Assembly: GCA_024195585.1 (NCBI GenBank)
Contig: SWBL01000065.1
Coordinates: 62,001-126,000, forward strand
Length of the DNA: 64,000 bases
Origin: Aureobasidium sp. EXF-3400
Taxonomy: Eukaryota; Ascomycota; Dothideomycetes; Dothideales; Saccotheciaceae
Reading direction: 5' to 3'
Shown: positions 34,001 to 45,923 of the stretch, piece by piece
Layout: each line of letters begins with the position of its first letter
Position numbering within the stretch: position 1 is the first letter of the stretch
Notes under the pieces: model-generated
What the model saw: only the letters and a program-made list of their open reading frames with translations
The model's database searches: none
What the model was told of the DNA's origin: nothing
Made by a program: the position numbers and the translations under genes

Positions 34001-34778
34001 CCGCTCTCGTTCATGCATCTTTGCACCTTTCTCTCGTGTTCTACAGTTTCACACGCTAAGACGCAGTTCACCTCTTCATTCAGTCTATTCTTCTTTCTTC
34101 AGCAACACCATAACAGATAAAACCTCCTACCATACATTGACAACGCATGTCAGAGCATACCAAGGACTTCTCTCCTTTACTGTCGGCCAAACGCCGTATC
34201 AATTCTCTCCAGAATTCTGGGGTAAGCAGCGCCCGAAATCGGAACGCATAGAGCCGGCGATACTAAACTTCTTGTATTTCCGAGGCTTCCCCACATAGGA
34301 CATGGCGCCGCTATCTTTTGGTCACATGGAGGCAGGAGTGCGCGTCGGCGTCTCGTACGAGCAAACTGTTGTAACTTGCAAGAGTTTGAACGAAACGATG
34401 TCAAGACACCTGGCAAAAAGTGCTTCGAAGTTGTTTACGTGAATGGCCTATGGCTCCTCCAAGACGATCGAAGTCGTGCCGAGCTTTTACGAGACTCTTA
34501 TTGGTTTATCTCAGGCCGTAATCTTCCTTGATGGTCAACGTTCTAGATAACCTGCAGCTGAGGGCCGAGATAGCGTGGTCAGATTGACCAATGGCGGCGC
34601 TGATGATGCAACGCCAGGTCTTGTCCCAGGCCTTTTTATCTCTTGGGTTCCGTATGCCGTGCGGGGTATCTAGCGGTATCTCGAGGGAACATTATCAGGA
34701 AAAGAACAGTCAACCCCTTCTCATAGCATGTCCTATTGCGTCTTTTCCAATTAATCCTTGCGAGAGCACATCATCAAC
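31098..34778. other. 3.7-kb gene-poor stretch
   Basis: No convincing gene on either strand. Scattered short frames lack motifs or splice-compatible partners. Part of the right end is promoter of the PRO1-like gene. Confidence 0.4.
33656..33845 (+). repeat. Pyrimidine-rich low-complexity tract
   Basis: About 190 bp composed almost wholly of T and C (TTCTT/CTCTT units), producing open frames rich in Phe, Ser and Leu that are not genes. Confidence 0.8.
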
Positions 34779-37496
34779 ATGGCGGACACAATCACAATCC
34801 CGTCTCCGTCTGTCTTCCTCCGCGCCTCGCCGGACCCTGTTCCTCGGCCTGATAATTACCAACAAGTACTCGACGACGAGCAAAACAAGGCGGGTCCCGT
34901 CAAGAAGCGAAACACTACAACAAGGAAAAAGTCTACAGCCTCGGCCACTAAACCTCGTCGTGACGGTACCGCTGTAGCCAAGCCCAAGCAGTCGAAGAGT
35001 CGTAATGGTAGGCTGCAACCTCATCACGAAGACTGGTGATTCTCACCTCTCTTGTATCATGTACTGAGCAGAATAACGTTCAGGTTGTGTCACATGCAAA
35101 GCCAAACGCCTAAAATGCGATGAGAAGAAACCCGGTTGCGAGCAATGCAAGAAGAGAAACGTCGACTGTGGAGGTTACAAGAAGGACTTCAAATGGAGGC
35201 CCTTCGAAGAGACCAACGTCGCCACGAACATCGCTAGACAGAACAACGGATGTGAGTGCTCAAGCAAAGGGACTCGACACGTTGAGGTGTTGAGGCCTCA
35301 GGACTTACCTGCCTTCAATCGGATGTGCAAGTTGTTGTTGCTAATGCATGTTCCTGGCAGCTTTGATCGTGCTAGGCAGCGCAGCCGAGAGTTCCGGAAA
35401 ACGAAGCCCAGCATCACCCCCAGCTAGAGCACCATCAACAGAAACACCCGCGCAGTTGTCTTCTTCGTTCGTACAGCAGATGTTCGTAGCTGCTCCTGCA
35501 TCATCAAAGGTCTCACGTGCGACCTCTGCCGAGAAGGAACGCTCGGTTCATAACTCGTCAAGAACATCACCTGCTGAAGTACAAGCCGAACGAGGAGCAT
35601 CCCCTACAGACTCCGCCAATGATGCAGGGACATCATCTCAAGCGTCACCTCACGACAACCCCGTCGCCGGCGGTACACCGAAAGAGAATGATATGACGAC
35701 GAACATGACGCCGGGCACCAAAGAAGTCTTTGATTTCGACATGCACTTCATGGATGAGTTCCTGAACATGACAGACCCTCCGATGATGGAGGATATGAAG
35801 ATGGACTTCGGGAGCGTCGAAGAACTTACCCCAATCGTGCCAGACTATGACGCCTGGGCATTGCAGCTTTCTCATTGTCCGACTTTTCAAGACGACAGCA
35901 CCATGTCGAGCCCACCGGCCATGGTGTTTCCTCAACGAATCACTTACATGTATGAGCAGCCTTCGCTCGCTCAGACCAGTCCAGAGATGTTGATGTTGCG
36001 ATTCGATCGATTGACCTGTGGCATCCTCTCGATCAAGGATGGACCAAACGAGAACCCTTGGCGTACGTTGATTTGGCCAATGGCTCAGACTTCACCAGCA
36101 CTGTACCATGCCATCTCTTCCATGACCGCCTTCCACTCCTCTCGTGACATTCCCGCTCTACGCGTAGCAGGGCATGAGCACAAGAGTGAGAGCGTGCGAA
36201 ACTTGCTGGAGGGTATCGAGGAAAGTACCATGAACCTTGACACAGCCATTGCTACCACGTTAGCGTTGGCCTTCGCAGAGACTTGGGACCAACACCTGTC
36301 GAGTGGCAATGACCATATCCAAGGTGCCCGTGCCATGATTAACATCGCCTTGAACCAGCACAAGCAATCGGCTCTGACAGGCCTGAATCTTGCTAGACTC
36401 AAGTTCCTTGCTAACGCCTGGATTTATCTCGATGTCCTCTCCCGCGTGACAACCGCAGACGAGGATACATCTGACGACTACGACAACCTCTGGTGTCTTT
36501 ACAGTTCGCCAGACAGCCCTAATGTCGGTCCATCAGGTCACACAGGTTTCGGTATCGACTTCGGTATGCCCATCGACTCCGATCTTGATCCTCTGATGGG
36601 TTGTGCGAGCACTCTATTCCCATTGATCGGACGTACAGCAAACCTCATTCGTCGAGTGTATCGCGCGGAGTCAAACTCACCTCCCATGATCAGCCAAGCC
36701 ATGGAACTCAAGCTTATGCTTGAGACATGGGAACCGCCAGCTTTTGTTGAGCCGCCTGAAGATCCCACATGTGACGTTCGTCATGCTTTGCAAACGGCAG
36801 AGGCATATCGATGGGCCACACTTCTGTACCTGCACCAAGCACTTCCTGAGATCCCTGAACGCCTTACGACGGCAGACATGGCAAAGAAAGTGCTCGTGTT
36901 CTTGGCCACTGTTCCTCTTGCCAGTCGCTGTGTCATCATCCACGTCTACCCTCTCTTCATGGCAGGCTGTGAAGCCGACGTGGAAGAAGATAGACAATGG
37001 ATCAAGAGTCGCTGGGCCGCCATGTCGCAACGCATGAGAATCGGCATCATTGATAAGTGTGTCGATGTCATGGAAGAGGTTTGGCGCAGAAGGGATGAGT
37101 ACAAGAACAAAGTCCTGCCCAACAAGGCCGTGCCCACGAAACGAAACCTGGTTGCGACTGCAAACCTGCAGTCATCTGCAGGTAACAACAGACCGGCGTC
37201 AAACAGGCGTGGCTCATCCTTCAACAGCATTGCAGGTGCAAGCGAAGGTACTATGGCTTGGGCGAACAAGCTGCGACGAATGACTGCCGGCGATCCGGAT
37301 CAGATGGATTCAGCGTCCATCTCATGTCGAGGATCTCGCGATGCAGTGAATGGTGCGACAGGCACACTGCTCACAGTCCGTGGAAGATTGCATTGGATCG
37401 GTGTGATGAAAGATTGGGGTTGGGAAGGTAAGTTTCCTCGCAAGAAAAGTCCGAGTTTTGGCATGAGCTAACCATTTTGTAGTGTTGCTTGGATAG
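34779..37496 (+). CDS. Zn2Cys6 regulator resembling PRO1/NosA/RosA
   Basis: Four exons (34779-35007, 35084-35251, 35361-37427, 37483-37496) encode 825 residues. The zinc cluster (Cys 78, 81, 88, 95, 98, 105) is preceded by KSRNGCVTCKAKRLKCDE and followed by GGYKKDFKWRPFEE, a signature I associate with the PRO1/NosA/RosA regulators of sexual development. A Fungal_trans_2 (DUF3468) domain fills the C-terminal half. The last 14-nt exon completes a DWGWEVLLG end, also typical of the group. The third-exon acceptor is ambiguous (35360 or a site 15 nt later keeps frame), so the length may differ by five residues. Assignment to the subfamily is moderate; longer than the about 680 residues I expect for PRO1. 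Confidence 0.8.
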
Positions 37497-38175
37497 TAAT
37501 GTTGCATGGATAATGATATTGCATGGATGGATGTTGCTTGAACGAAAATTGCATGAGACGGCCACTTGGGAATCCGTTGCTTGGATAGGCTACCAGACTG
37601 TTGCTTGGAGATATGTTGATTGATGTCGGTAGGCGCTTGGTGGATTCGGGCAGGCTTCAAGGTATTGCCTCTCGAACGAACAGTGATGTAGAGTGCATAA
37701 TGAAGTCTTTAAAATGAATGGTCGTCTGAGTGAGATGTCGATCGGTTCAAGAATTCTGTTTGGGCCGGTGTTGCTCTGGTCATGTGTTGCTTGGATCGTT
37801 GTCGGATATGTTGCTCAAGGATGTCGTGTAAATGTCGCAATGGATGTGTCGCTGTGGAAAAGACTCCGGGTAATTGTGTCGAACAAATATCCTGTCAGTT
37901 CATTACCTGGTCAATACTGCACAACGCTGCTTGCAACCCTGCTTGGACAGATGTAGCTTGGACACAATGTCGATGATATGTCGATGCCTTGAAGGGTCGT
38001 CTGGGAGATGTCGCTAGGAAATGTCTGAAGGGTCGCTCAGGAAAGAGCTGGTTTGGTTGCTCAGGAGATACTGCTTTGGTAGTTACTCAAATTCGAATTG
38101 GTCGCTCAGGAAGTGTCGCTTTGGTTTCTTTGTCGGGCATGAAGATGGATATCTTTCACACATGGCTGCTTTGGA
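37483..38175 (+). repeat. Degenerate minisatellite of TGTTGCTTGGA-like units
   Basis: About twenty scattered variants of TGTTGCTTGGA occur downstream of and including the final exon of the PRO1-like gene. They shift gradually to GTCGCTCAGGAA-like forms on the right. Examples start near 37483, 37500, 37602, 37782, 37809 and 38028. Spacing is irregular, 12-40 bp. Confidence 0.55.
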
Positions 38176-39539
38176 GTGTTGTAGAGTCGACACCAAATGA
38201 AGATCATGACATGACAAGTCTTGAATGATTCGGGCTTGGAAGCAACAACGGTGTTGAAGTTATGGGTTTGATTTTCTCTTCTCTGCAGTTGTCGGATGTG
38301 GATTTATTCAACGTACACTTTGTTCTTTGGAGTTTTTGGTGGACCATGTTCTGCTTTCAATGAGCTCCAAAAAGAAGCGCAACCTCGGGTGTGGGGGGTA
38401 GAGCGTCTTATGAGAAGCCCGAGGCGCACGCCATAGCGGGGTTGCATGACTCTAGGGACAGACCTTCTGTATTGGGCCACCCACCCACGGCCGGGCTCCA
38501 CCTCCGCGGGTCGACAGGCGGGACCTACCCACGCCCATTACGGCATAATTGCTGGCCTATCACTGGATACCAGTGTGCTCTTTTGGGGAATCTAGTCCTC
38601 TATCAACTCTGCGAGATGTCACAATTAATGAATAACACAACTCCACAATCTCACAAGACCCGCCGAACTACATTGTAGGGACCGAGAAGCCGTCACTTTT
38701 GTCAACGTAGATGTTCAGGCAAGCAGATGACAGGTGGTGGATCAATGATTAATCTACTCTGTTCATGTTAGAGTGTTATCCAATATGATATTGTCATGAC
38801 CCATATCTGTGCCACATACGACATGGCTGCCCCTGTCGCTGTGACCAATTCGAATGTCTCCGAGGCTGACTGTCGATGTGAATAATTTCCTTGGCGATGT
38901 ACATAGCAATGACCAGATCAATCCCGCTCCTACATTCTTGAGAAGGTTACAATACCCATTCATCCATGTCTCCGATAGAGGACGTACCCCACTTGTCGAT
39001 GGTCACACGAATACACATATGACGAGATGGAGATCACTGTCGGGGGTGGTGCTTTTCTCCATCTATTTAGCAATAATGACTGACATCAGCATAAGTCAGT
39101 ATACCACGTCGAACGAAGCAGTCATCAAAAGAGAAATAAAGCCTGAGGGCGTATTCTACTGTCCCAAAGGCTCAATATACCAGTATTGGTAGTGATGTCT
39201 CCATGATAATGGTGTTGTTATTTTAGGCAGGGTCATACTGCCAGCCAGCTTACATGTAAAAATGAAGTAATGGCAAATCATTCTCGATCAACACGTATCA
39301 GCATTACCGTATGCTCGAGGTCGGTTGGACTCAGAGTATACCGCATTCTTCACAGCTAAGCTCATACTATGTTACACCATCAATTATACAGCTTCGATCG
39401 GATAGGGATTTAGACTCCATACCATGTAAAGCTGAGGAAGGAGTGCTTCAGGCTTGGCAAGGCAGCAACCTCATCCATGCCAGTCGTTGAGAAAACCTAC
39501 CCGAACGACATCTACACAATACTCGAAAATACAGTGATT
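38176..39539. other. Intergenic stretch before the next regulator
   Basis: No gene is supported. It includes a GC-rich block near 38460-38560 (CCACCCACCCACGGCCGGG and nearby) and the promoter of the following gene. Confidence 0.4.
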
Positions 39540-42216
39540 ATGTCTAGCAGAGACTCGAATGAGGCGCATATGAGACAGAAGCGCGCCAGGTCGCAACTGA
39601 GCTGTACAGCTTGCCGCCATGGAAAACTTCGATGCAACCGTGCTGCGCCATGCGACCAGTGTACCAAGCGAAACAAAGAATCAGCATGTTCCTACTTGCC
39701 TCCGGCAGCCAAAGTCAGAGCCCCACAGGATGTTAAAGGTCGCATCCAGCATCTCGAACAGCTAGTGGTCGATCTGATGAATTCGAGGTCATCGAATGGT
39801 GAGGGCACTACGACCAGTAGTGGAAGGTCGAACAGCACTGCTCCCAGTACAGGAGATTTCCGTACCACCTCACAGTCTGATCTTTCGCACTCCGATACCC
39901 AAGGCTCGTCTGAAGCAGACAAGGCCCAGACAGAGGCGACTCCACCTTACAGTGAGGGTGATTCGCCAGTCATGCAACATCCGCTGGAGGCACAACAACT
40001 AGAATCGTTCGGTCATTTACGGATCAGTAAGGAAGGCACCAGGTACGTGACCGAAGATACAGAGAGCTCAAGCTTGTATTCATCAGACGATGGTTCGCTC
40101 AGAACATCGAAATATTTCTTTCACATCGCAGAGTGTCGTCCAGGGTCGAGCAATCATCCATCGAAGGCGTGCTACTACTCTTGAGATAATGCACTCACGA
40201 TGAAGGTCTTGCGTATCTAGAGGACACTTAGTAATGCGACAACTTCGAGGGCCTCTCATTCTCCAGATGAGAACCACGCTGACTGTACACTTGAAACTAT
40301 AGCTACGTCGGGTCATCTCACTGGGCGACAATCTTGGACAGTATTTCCGAGATAAAACGAGATCTAGAAGACTCCAACGATGAGGCTTCCGACGACGAGT
40401 ATGATGCATGGCGCAACGAAGAACCGCTCTACGCGTATGGTGAGGAGTTACCAGGAATCTTGCGTTCTCCTCGCCGAATCACAAAAGCCGAGTTACTATC
40501 CTTCGTACCCCCCAAACATGAAGCAGATGCACTTGTGTCGCTTTGGTTCAGAGCTTCACACCCGTACAAGACAATCATTCACGCTCCTCAGTTTCAAAAC
40601 GAATACCGGCAGTTCTGGCGATCACAAACGAGCGCGCCAGTCATGTGGTTAGGAGTTCTGTTCGGAATGTTCGGGATGGCAAGTTTGTTCAAGAACCGTG
40701 CTCTTAGGATTCCAGACACACCGGAGATTCGAGCTACCATGAAGAAAGCAGATCTCTACCAGGAATTGGCTGCATCAGCAGCTGTACTGGGAAATTACAT
40801 GAAGCCGAAGAAGTACACCATAGAATGCCTGCTACTACATGCGGGCAGTAACAGAACCATCAACTACACCGATCTTTGGGTTTTGATGAGCGTTCTTTCT
40901 AGGCTGGCGCTTCATATGGGATATCACCGGGATCCGAGTCACTACAGCAACGTGTCAGTACTCGATGGGGAGATGCGACGAAGAGTATGGCATGTGCTAT
41001 ACATGTTCGACACCCTTTTGTCGTTCCAGCTAGGATTGCCTGCTATGCTGCGTGTAGTGCAGAGCGACACGCAACCTCCGCGTAACCTCTACGACCAGGA
41101 TTTCTCAGTACACAGCAAGACCTTGCCGCCCCCAAGACCGGTCGAACAACTTACCCCCTCGGCTTACGGAGCCGCTAAGAGTAGCTTGTGTCAAATATTT
41201 GCTTTGGCAGCGGACATGTCCCATGCACCGGTATCACCTTCATACGCTGAAGTCATGGAGCTGGATGCAAAGTTGGAGGCAGCAAAGGCTGCCATACCAC
41301 CGGGATTGCAGTTCCAAGATCTGGACCTGTGCATCACAGAGGATCCAGATTCGTTGATGTGTCGCTTCGGTCTTGACCTGCTCGGTCTCAAAGCGAAGAC
41401 AGTACTTCATCGCAGATTCATGGTGGCCACTGCATCTCAGCCTGCCGTGACTTATTCTCGAATTTCCGTCATCAGCTCGGCAATGAAAACACTCAAGCAT
41501 CACCAAACCGTTTATTTGGCGTCCAGCCCTGGCGGACAGCTCGAAAGCGCCTCTTGGTATCGGTTCTCCATCGGCACGCATGACTTCTTGCTGGCGAGTA
41601 TGATCATATGCCTCGAGTTAGCGCGCCAACTCAACAAACAACCCGATCCAGAAACAGATAAAATTGCGACACGCGAAGACATGATAGCAGCACTCGAAGC
41701 TTCCAAGCAAATCTGGGAGGAAGCGAGCAAAGAGGAAAGCCTTTCTGAGCCCGCGTATGACCAAGCCACTGAAAATACAGCTCTGATAGAAGTCAGAAAG
41801 GCGTGCAAGGCGATGACGGTCATGCTGGACAAGGTCAGAAAGGATCAAGCCAGAAACAACCCACCTCCAACCAGGCCGGAGGAGTCGATCGGAATGTCTG
41901 TTACGCTACCTGAAAAGAACGAGTGGCCAGTAACAGACCAGTGGATCCCCCAAAACGACTTCTCAACTCTGGACAATATAATGGACGTGTCCAACGACAT
42001 TGACTGGGTATGTGAAAAACTGAGACACAGAGTCGCATACGCAACTGACATCTGGCACAATAGGAAATGTGGGACCAACAACTCTCTCAACAGCAAGCAG
42101 TAAACATGCAACCGCAGCCAGACCAGTTCATTTGGACGATGGATGATATATTATCCGCCAGCGGAGCTGGCATTCCAGAGCCGGTGATTGGTCCAGGCCA
42201 TCGAACCTTTTTATAG
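39540..42216 (+). CDS. Zn2Cys6 transcription factor with Fungal_trans domain
   Basis: Three exons (39540-40042, 40303-42007, 42064-42216) encode 786 residues. The zinc cluster (Cys 22, 25, 32, 38, 41, 50; CTACRHGKLRCNRAAPC) is followed by a short coiled coil (VKGRIQHLEQLVVDLMN). The Fungal_trans domain is marked by GYHRDPSHY and MRRRVWHVLYMFD. The first intron is long (260 nt) but restores a continuous GTSYVGSSHWATIL segment that is typical at this position, and the last exon gives the usual IWTMDDIL end. The start could instead be the in-frame ATG at 39477, adding 21 residues. Targets are unknown. Confidence 0.85.
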
Positions 42217-42991
42217 ACTTCCCTTCGCTCGTGATGGTATGGAACATTGTCGTTCAATAACTATGAATATGCACGAATGGTCAAACCCAAATCATGCTCA
42301 GAGAGACTTTACAGATGGTATACCTCGCAGAGAGTGCGGTATTTCTCGAGAGCATGTTGTTACATCTCATAGCCGACCGTTGGTGATCAACCTACTGGGG
42401 AATAAAGACACGATCCGAGTCCCCAGAACCAGGAATCAGAAGTGATCGACAAGTATAGATCGAAACGACCAAACTCAACTCTAATCCCATAGACTGAAGC
42501 AGCGACCGAATCATAAGAGAATTGCAGGACCAACCGTGAGTAACAGAAGGAAGGATCTGTCGAGACATGTTCATGCCATGGTTGTCCAAACAGTTTCATT
42601 GACCCGTAAGGTGGAGCATCGCAACAATCACCGGAGTGCTGCAACCGAACCCACGTGCTTGAGACAACAATGCCAAAAATAAAGTTCGCAAGCAAACGCT
42701 CGGGAAACGCAAGCAACACTCGGGAAACACGAGGAAAGACACTGAAAGCTCGGAGAACAAGTTTTTGTATCGGATCAAGAAAAAAATTCGGATTTTTGGA
42801 AGAAACTCCAAGCGGGTATAACTGTAACGACAGAGAGAAGGATAACCGACAACCATACCAAAACCACCTTTCCCAAGCGCCAGCAGGGTAACAGGTTCGC
42901 CCTCCCCAAAAGACACCCCTTTGATTATATACATTAAACCACTTTCCATATATACATGAGTAAAATCGTTACAAGCAAAGATTCAAGACAT
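42217..42991. other. Intergenic stretch
   Basis: Convergent 3' flanks of the Zn2Cys6 and bHLH genes. I see no further feature. Confidence 0.4.
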
Positions 42992-43840
42992 TCAACCTGT
43001 CCTGGCTCTTTTTCTTCCTAGCTCGCCAGCGGCAGCGTTCATCATGCTTTGTCTGAGCATCTCATTCTCCTCTTCGAGTTGTCTGATGTACTCGGAAGCT
43101 GCAGCAAGCACCTCGGCTTTTGAGGGTTTGGGAGGTTGCCCGCTTCTTGCGGGTTGTAGAGTAGCGATCTCAGGTACTGCACTTCGCAGCCTGTCGAAGT
43201 TGAGTTGAAGGTTTTCGCGGTAGCGCTGCTCCACTTTTTGATGCGGCACTCTAGTGTTGTTCTTGGGTCGTCCCAGGGTTGGTGATGAGGGAGTCTCCAC
43301 TGAGTCCTCTTGTTGTTGAACGTGATATTGTTGGGTTGATGTGGGAGAGCGAGGAGATGACTGAGAGAAAGCACTGAAGCGCTGAGGCTGAGAGGCGCTG
43401 GTGTTGTGGTAGGCAGCTGTGAGCATAGAGTCGATATCGCAGTAACCAGTCATGGAGGTGATGCCAGCATCAATGGAAAGCTTCTTGACGCTCATGTCAA
43501 GAGTCTCGTAGGGGTTCCATCGAGAATCATAGTTTGACGATGTGCATAGTGAATCCGCGTACTCGAAGGGGCTGCTGTGGCTATCGTTGCTTGAAGACTC
43601 CGAGGACGATGAATCTGAGAACGCGGACAAAGATGTTTGTTGGTTCATGTGGTGTGATGAGACTTGAGGAATGCTTGGGAGCTGCGACTCGAAAGCCTTC
43701 TCGAAGAGGTTGTGGTCGTCACTGGCATAGCCTGAATCTTTTGGTTGTTGGAGTAGCCATTGGCTGTTTGTCATGGCCGATGTGTTGTAGAAGGCTTGTT
43801 GAGGGAAGGCACCCATAGTGTTAGGGTATGCAAAGTTCAT
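42992..43840 (-). CDS. bHLH transcription factor
   Basis: A single exon encodes 282 residues. The basic region and first helix (HQKVEQRYRENLQLNFDRL), a loop, and the second helix with a short zipper (SKAEVLAAASEYIRQLEEEN) form a basic helix-loop-helix DNA-binding domain near residues 195-270. The basic region has the H-x3-E-x-R/Y-R pattern of E-box or SREBP-like binders. The N-terminal two thirds are Ser/Gln/Asn-rich and probably activating. An in-frame ATG at 43894 would add 18 residues, but a TATATAT element at 43923-43930 lies only 30 bp before it, so the later start is more likely. Confidence 0.82.
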   Translation of the reverse strand: MNFAYPNTMGAFPQQAFYNTSAMTNSQWLLQQPKDSGYASDDHNLFEKAFESQLPSIPQVSSHHMNQQTSLSAFSDSSSSESSSNDSHSSPFEYADSLCTSSNYDSRWNPYETLDMSVKKLSIDAGITSMTGYCDIDSMLTAAYHNTSASQPQRFSAFSQSSPRSPTSTQQYHVQQQEDSVETPSSPTLGRPKNNTRVPHQKVEQRYRENLQLNFDRLRSAVPEIATLQPARSGQPPKPSKAEVLAAASEYIRQLEEENEMLRQSMMNAAAGELGRKRARTG

Positions 43841-43922
43841 ATTGATGTTTGACTTGGATGGGGACTTTTTGGTATGCTGGTGAATGAAAACCAAAAGGTG
43901 GAAGGTATGGAGATGATGTGAG

Positions 43923-43930
43923 ATATATAT
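43923..43930 (-). promoter_or_regulatory. TATA box of the bHLH gene
   Basis: TATATAT on either strand, about 85 bp before the preferred start. It decides against the upstream ATG at 43894. Confidence 0.45.
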
Positions 43931-45923
43931 CTAAGGTCGAAGGAGAGGATTGGCCGCTTTGAGCAATGATCCGCAAATGTCAACAATAAGCTTCTTCAGG
44001 GCTCTCTCAGGGGAAGAGAACTGGACCTAGCAAACTTTAAGCTCTTTTGGCAGAGCGTCAATGTTTAGTCGTTGCGACTGTCCGGTTGCTGGTGCGAACG
44101 GTAACACGTCGGTGGACTTGTTCGGCGGGGACTTTGAGACACCGTGGACCTGGACTGAGGTACAACAAAGTATGGACTGTGGTGGACTGACCTGATACTT
44201 CGAGATATCGCGACAGCTGGATTGTACTTTGCACCCCTGAATCTGCAGGGCTCGCTGACAGCTCCAATGCGATATGCAGGGCACGTCGCGAGCACCGTGA
44301 TTTCAGCAGAGGAGGACAAAGCCACTGCCATTTTCGCCATCTAAAAGCGCCCGAATCCACCTGCCTGGTACAGATGCGGTCAATGGTTGAAGCCATAACC
44401 AGATGAGGGTTTTCTTAATTGGTTCGCCGGTTCGTGCTGTGCAAGAGGCTTGAGCTTGCTGTGCCTTTGTCACGATATTATTTCTTGCGCAAGCCACAGG
44501 TCTAGACTTGCGCTGAGTCGCTGACAGATTGGCGGGGCCACGTGAAATCTTGTCCGTTCGCGCGGACCGCGAGCATTTTCGAACGCGACGTTGGAAAGAG
44601 TGAAGTTGTTCCTGCCAATCAAGTTGCTTCTCGGAACAACAGCCGAAACGGTTTCCTGCATTCGGGAGAGCTTCCACGCCAGATGCTTTATCGGATTGCC
44701 CGGTGGCTTGCAGAGGACTTTGTTAGGTCGGTAGAACTTGCGCCCAAGTACGAGCAGGAACGTATTTCAGGGACTCTCATCGCCGATCTACCACGAAGAC
44801 TGTGATGCACAGAAACTTCTCATGCACAACGTTGGTGAAACACACTCGAAGAACAATCCAGATCTCTGCCAGATGCCAGGTTGTCGATCGCAGTTCCGCC
44901 GATCTTCAGATACTCTGCGGCCCGCTGCCGTAGATGGTCGCAGTCTGCATATGTCTTGCATTCCGGATCAGTAACACTTGTAGCCTTGTAGGGCTACAAA
45001 CGTACAGTATACCGAGATGAAGCAAAAACCAGTATCCGCCGAGCAACCTCGACGCGAAGAGCAACAGAAGCCCCTTTGAAGAATTTGCGCGCTCCAAGTG
45101 GGTCGTAGGTGCTCGACCACCGTGCCAGCTGAATAGCTGAAGCCCTCTGCATATGACATTGGCAGCAACGGCATGCGTCGGTGTCATTATCTACCCCTTG
45201 AGGTCGAAGCGACCGCAGCTTTGATCTTGCTGTCGTCGGATCGGAGTCAGAACTGATCAGAGTTACTCCGACCGAGAGATGCCAAAATTATGTTCCTTGG
45301 CATGAGCACAAAGGCCTAGAGTGCCCATGGTTTTATTGTGAAGCATGAAATTAAGCTTGCTAGCGAACCTTCCATATGACAGGCTTTTCTTCGAAAACTA
45401 ACGTGCTTTCTCTCGTAGTGCGCTCCGAGGTGGTCCACAAATATTCGGCATCCGAGACACAGTCGCAACCGAGACTCGTGACGAGTGTGTGATAGGGCTG
45501 GTCGACTGTGAAATTTCATCGAGAAACGGCATTATTATCCACTGGTTCTTCCAAGTTTCCGGCTTCGCTTGCAGTTCATGGCAGATAAGCTTTTGCGACA
45601 GTGGTGAATAATTGTTAGAGCAGGATGGAGACAGCCAAAGAAACGATATGCCAACATCTGTCATCGTGCCCTCATAGTTGTCGCGGCCCAGTACGGGAAG
45701 CATAACACTGAGTAAGAGGCACTTGACACCTTAGAACAGGCGGGGCTAGACCACTTGTCTGCCTTGTTTTCAAATCGACCACAACGGTACACGAAGCTGG
45801 GAATCGAACACGAGATCAGAAATCACGATCTTATTACTCGTAAAATAATATCTTCCCATATTTGGAGTGGGATGGCTGTAGAAACTGCTAGTGTACAGCA
45901 ACAAGCCCAAATCAATAATTCCA
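43931..45923. other. 2-kb gene-free stretch
   Basis: Promoter of the bHLH gene on the left and 3' flank of the reductase gene on the right. Short frames in between have no motif or consistent splicing. Confidence 0.4.

Noticed and set aside
33592..34059. Long hydrophobic open frames on the plus strand
   Set aside because: They come from the T/C-rich tract and consist mostly of Phe, Leu and Ser without a start context or motif.
35348..35360. Alternative start of the PRO1-like protein at 35348
   Set aside because: Starting there would lose the zinc cluster, which joins in frame through two good introns upstream.
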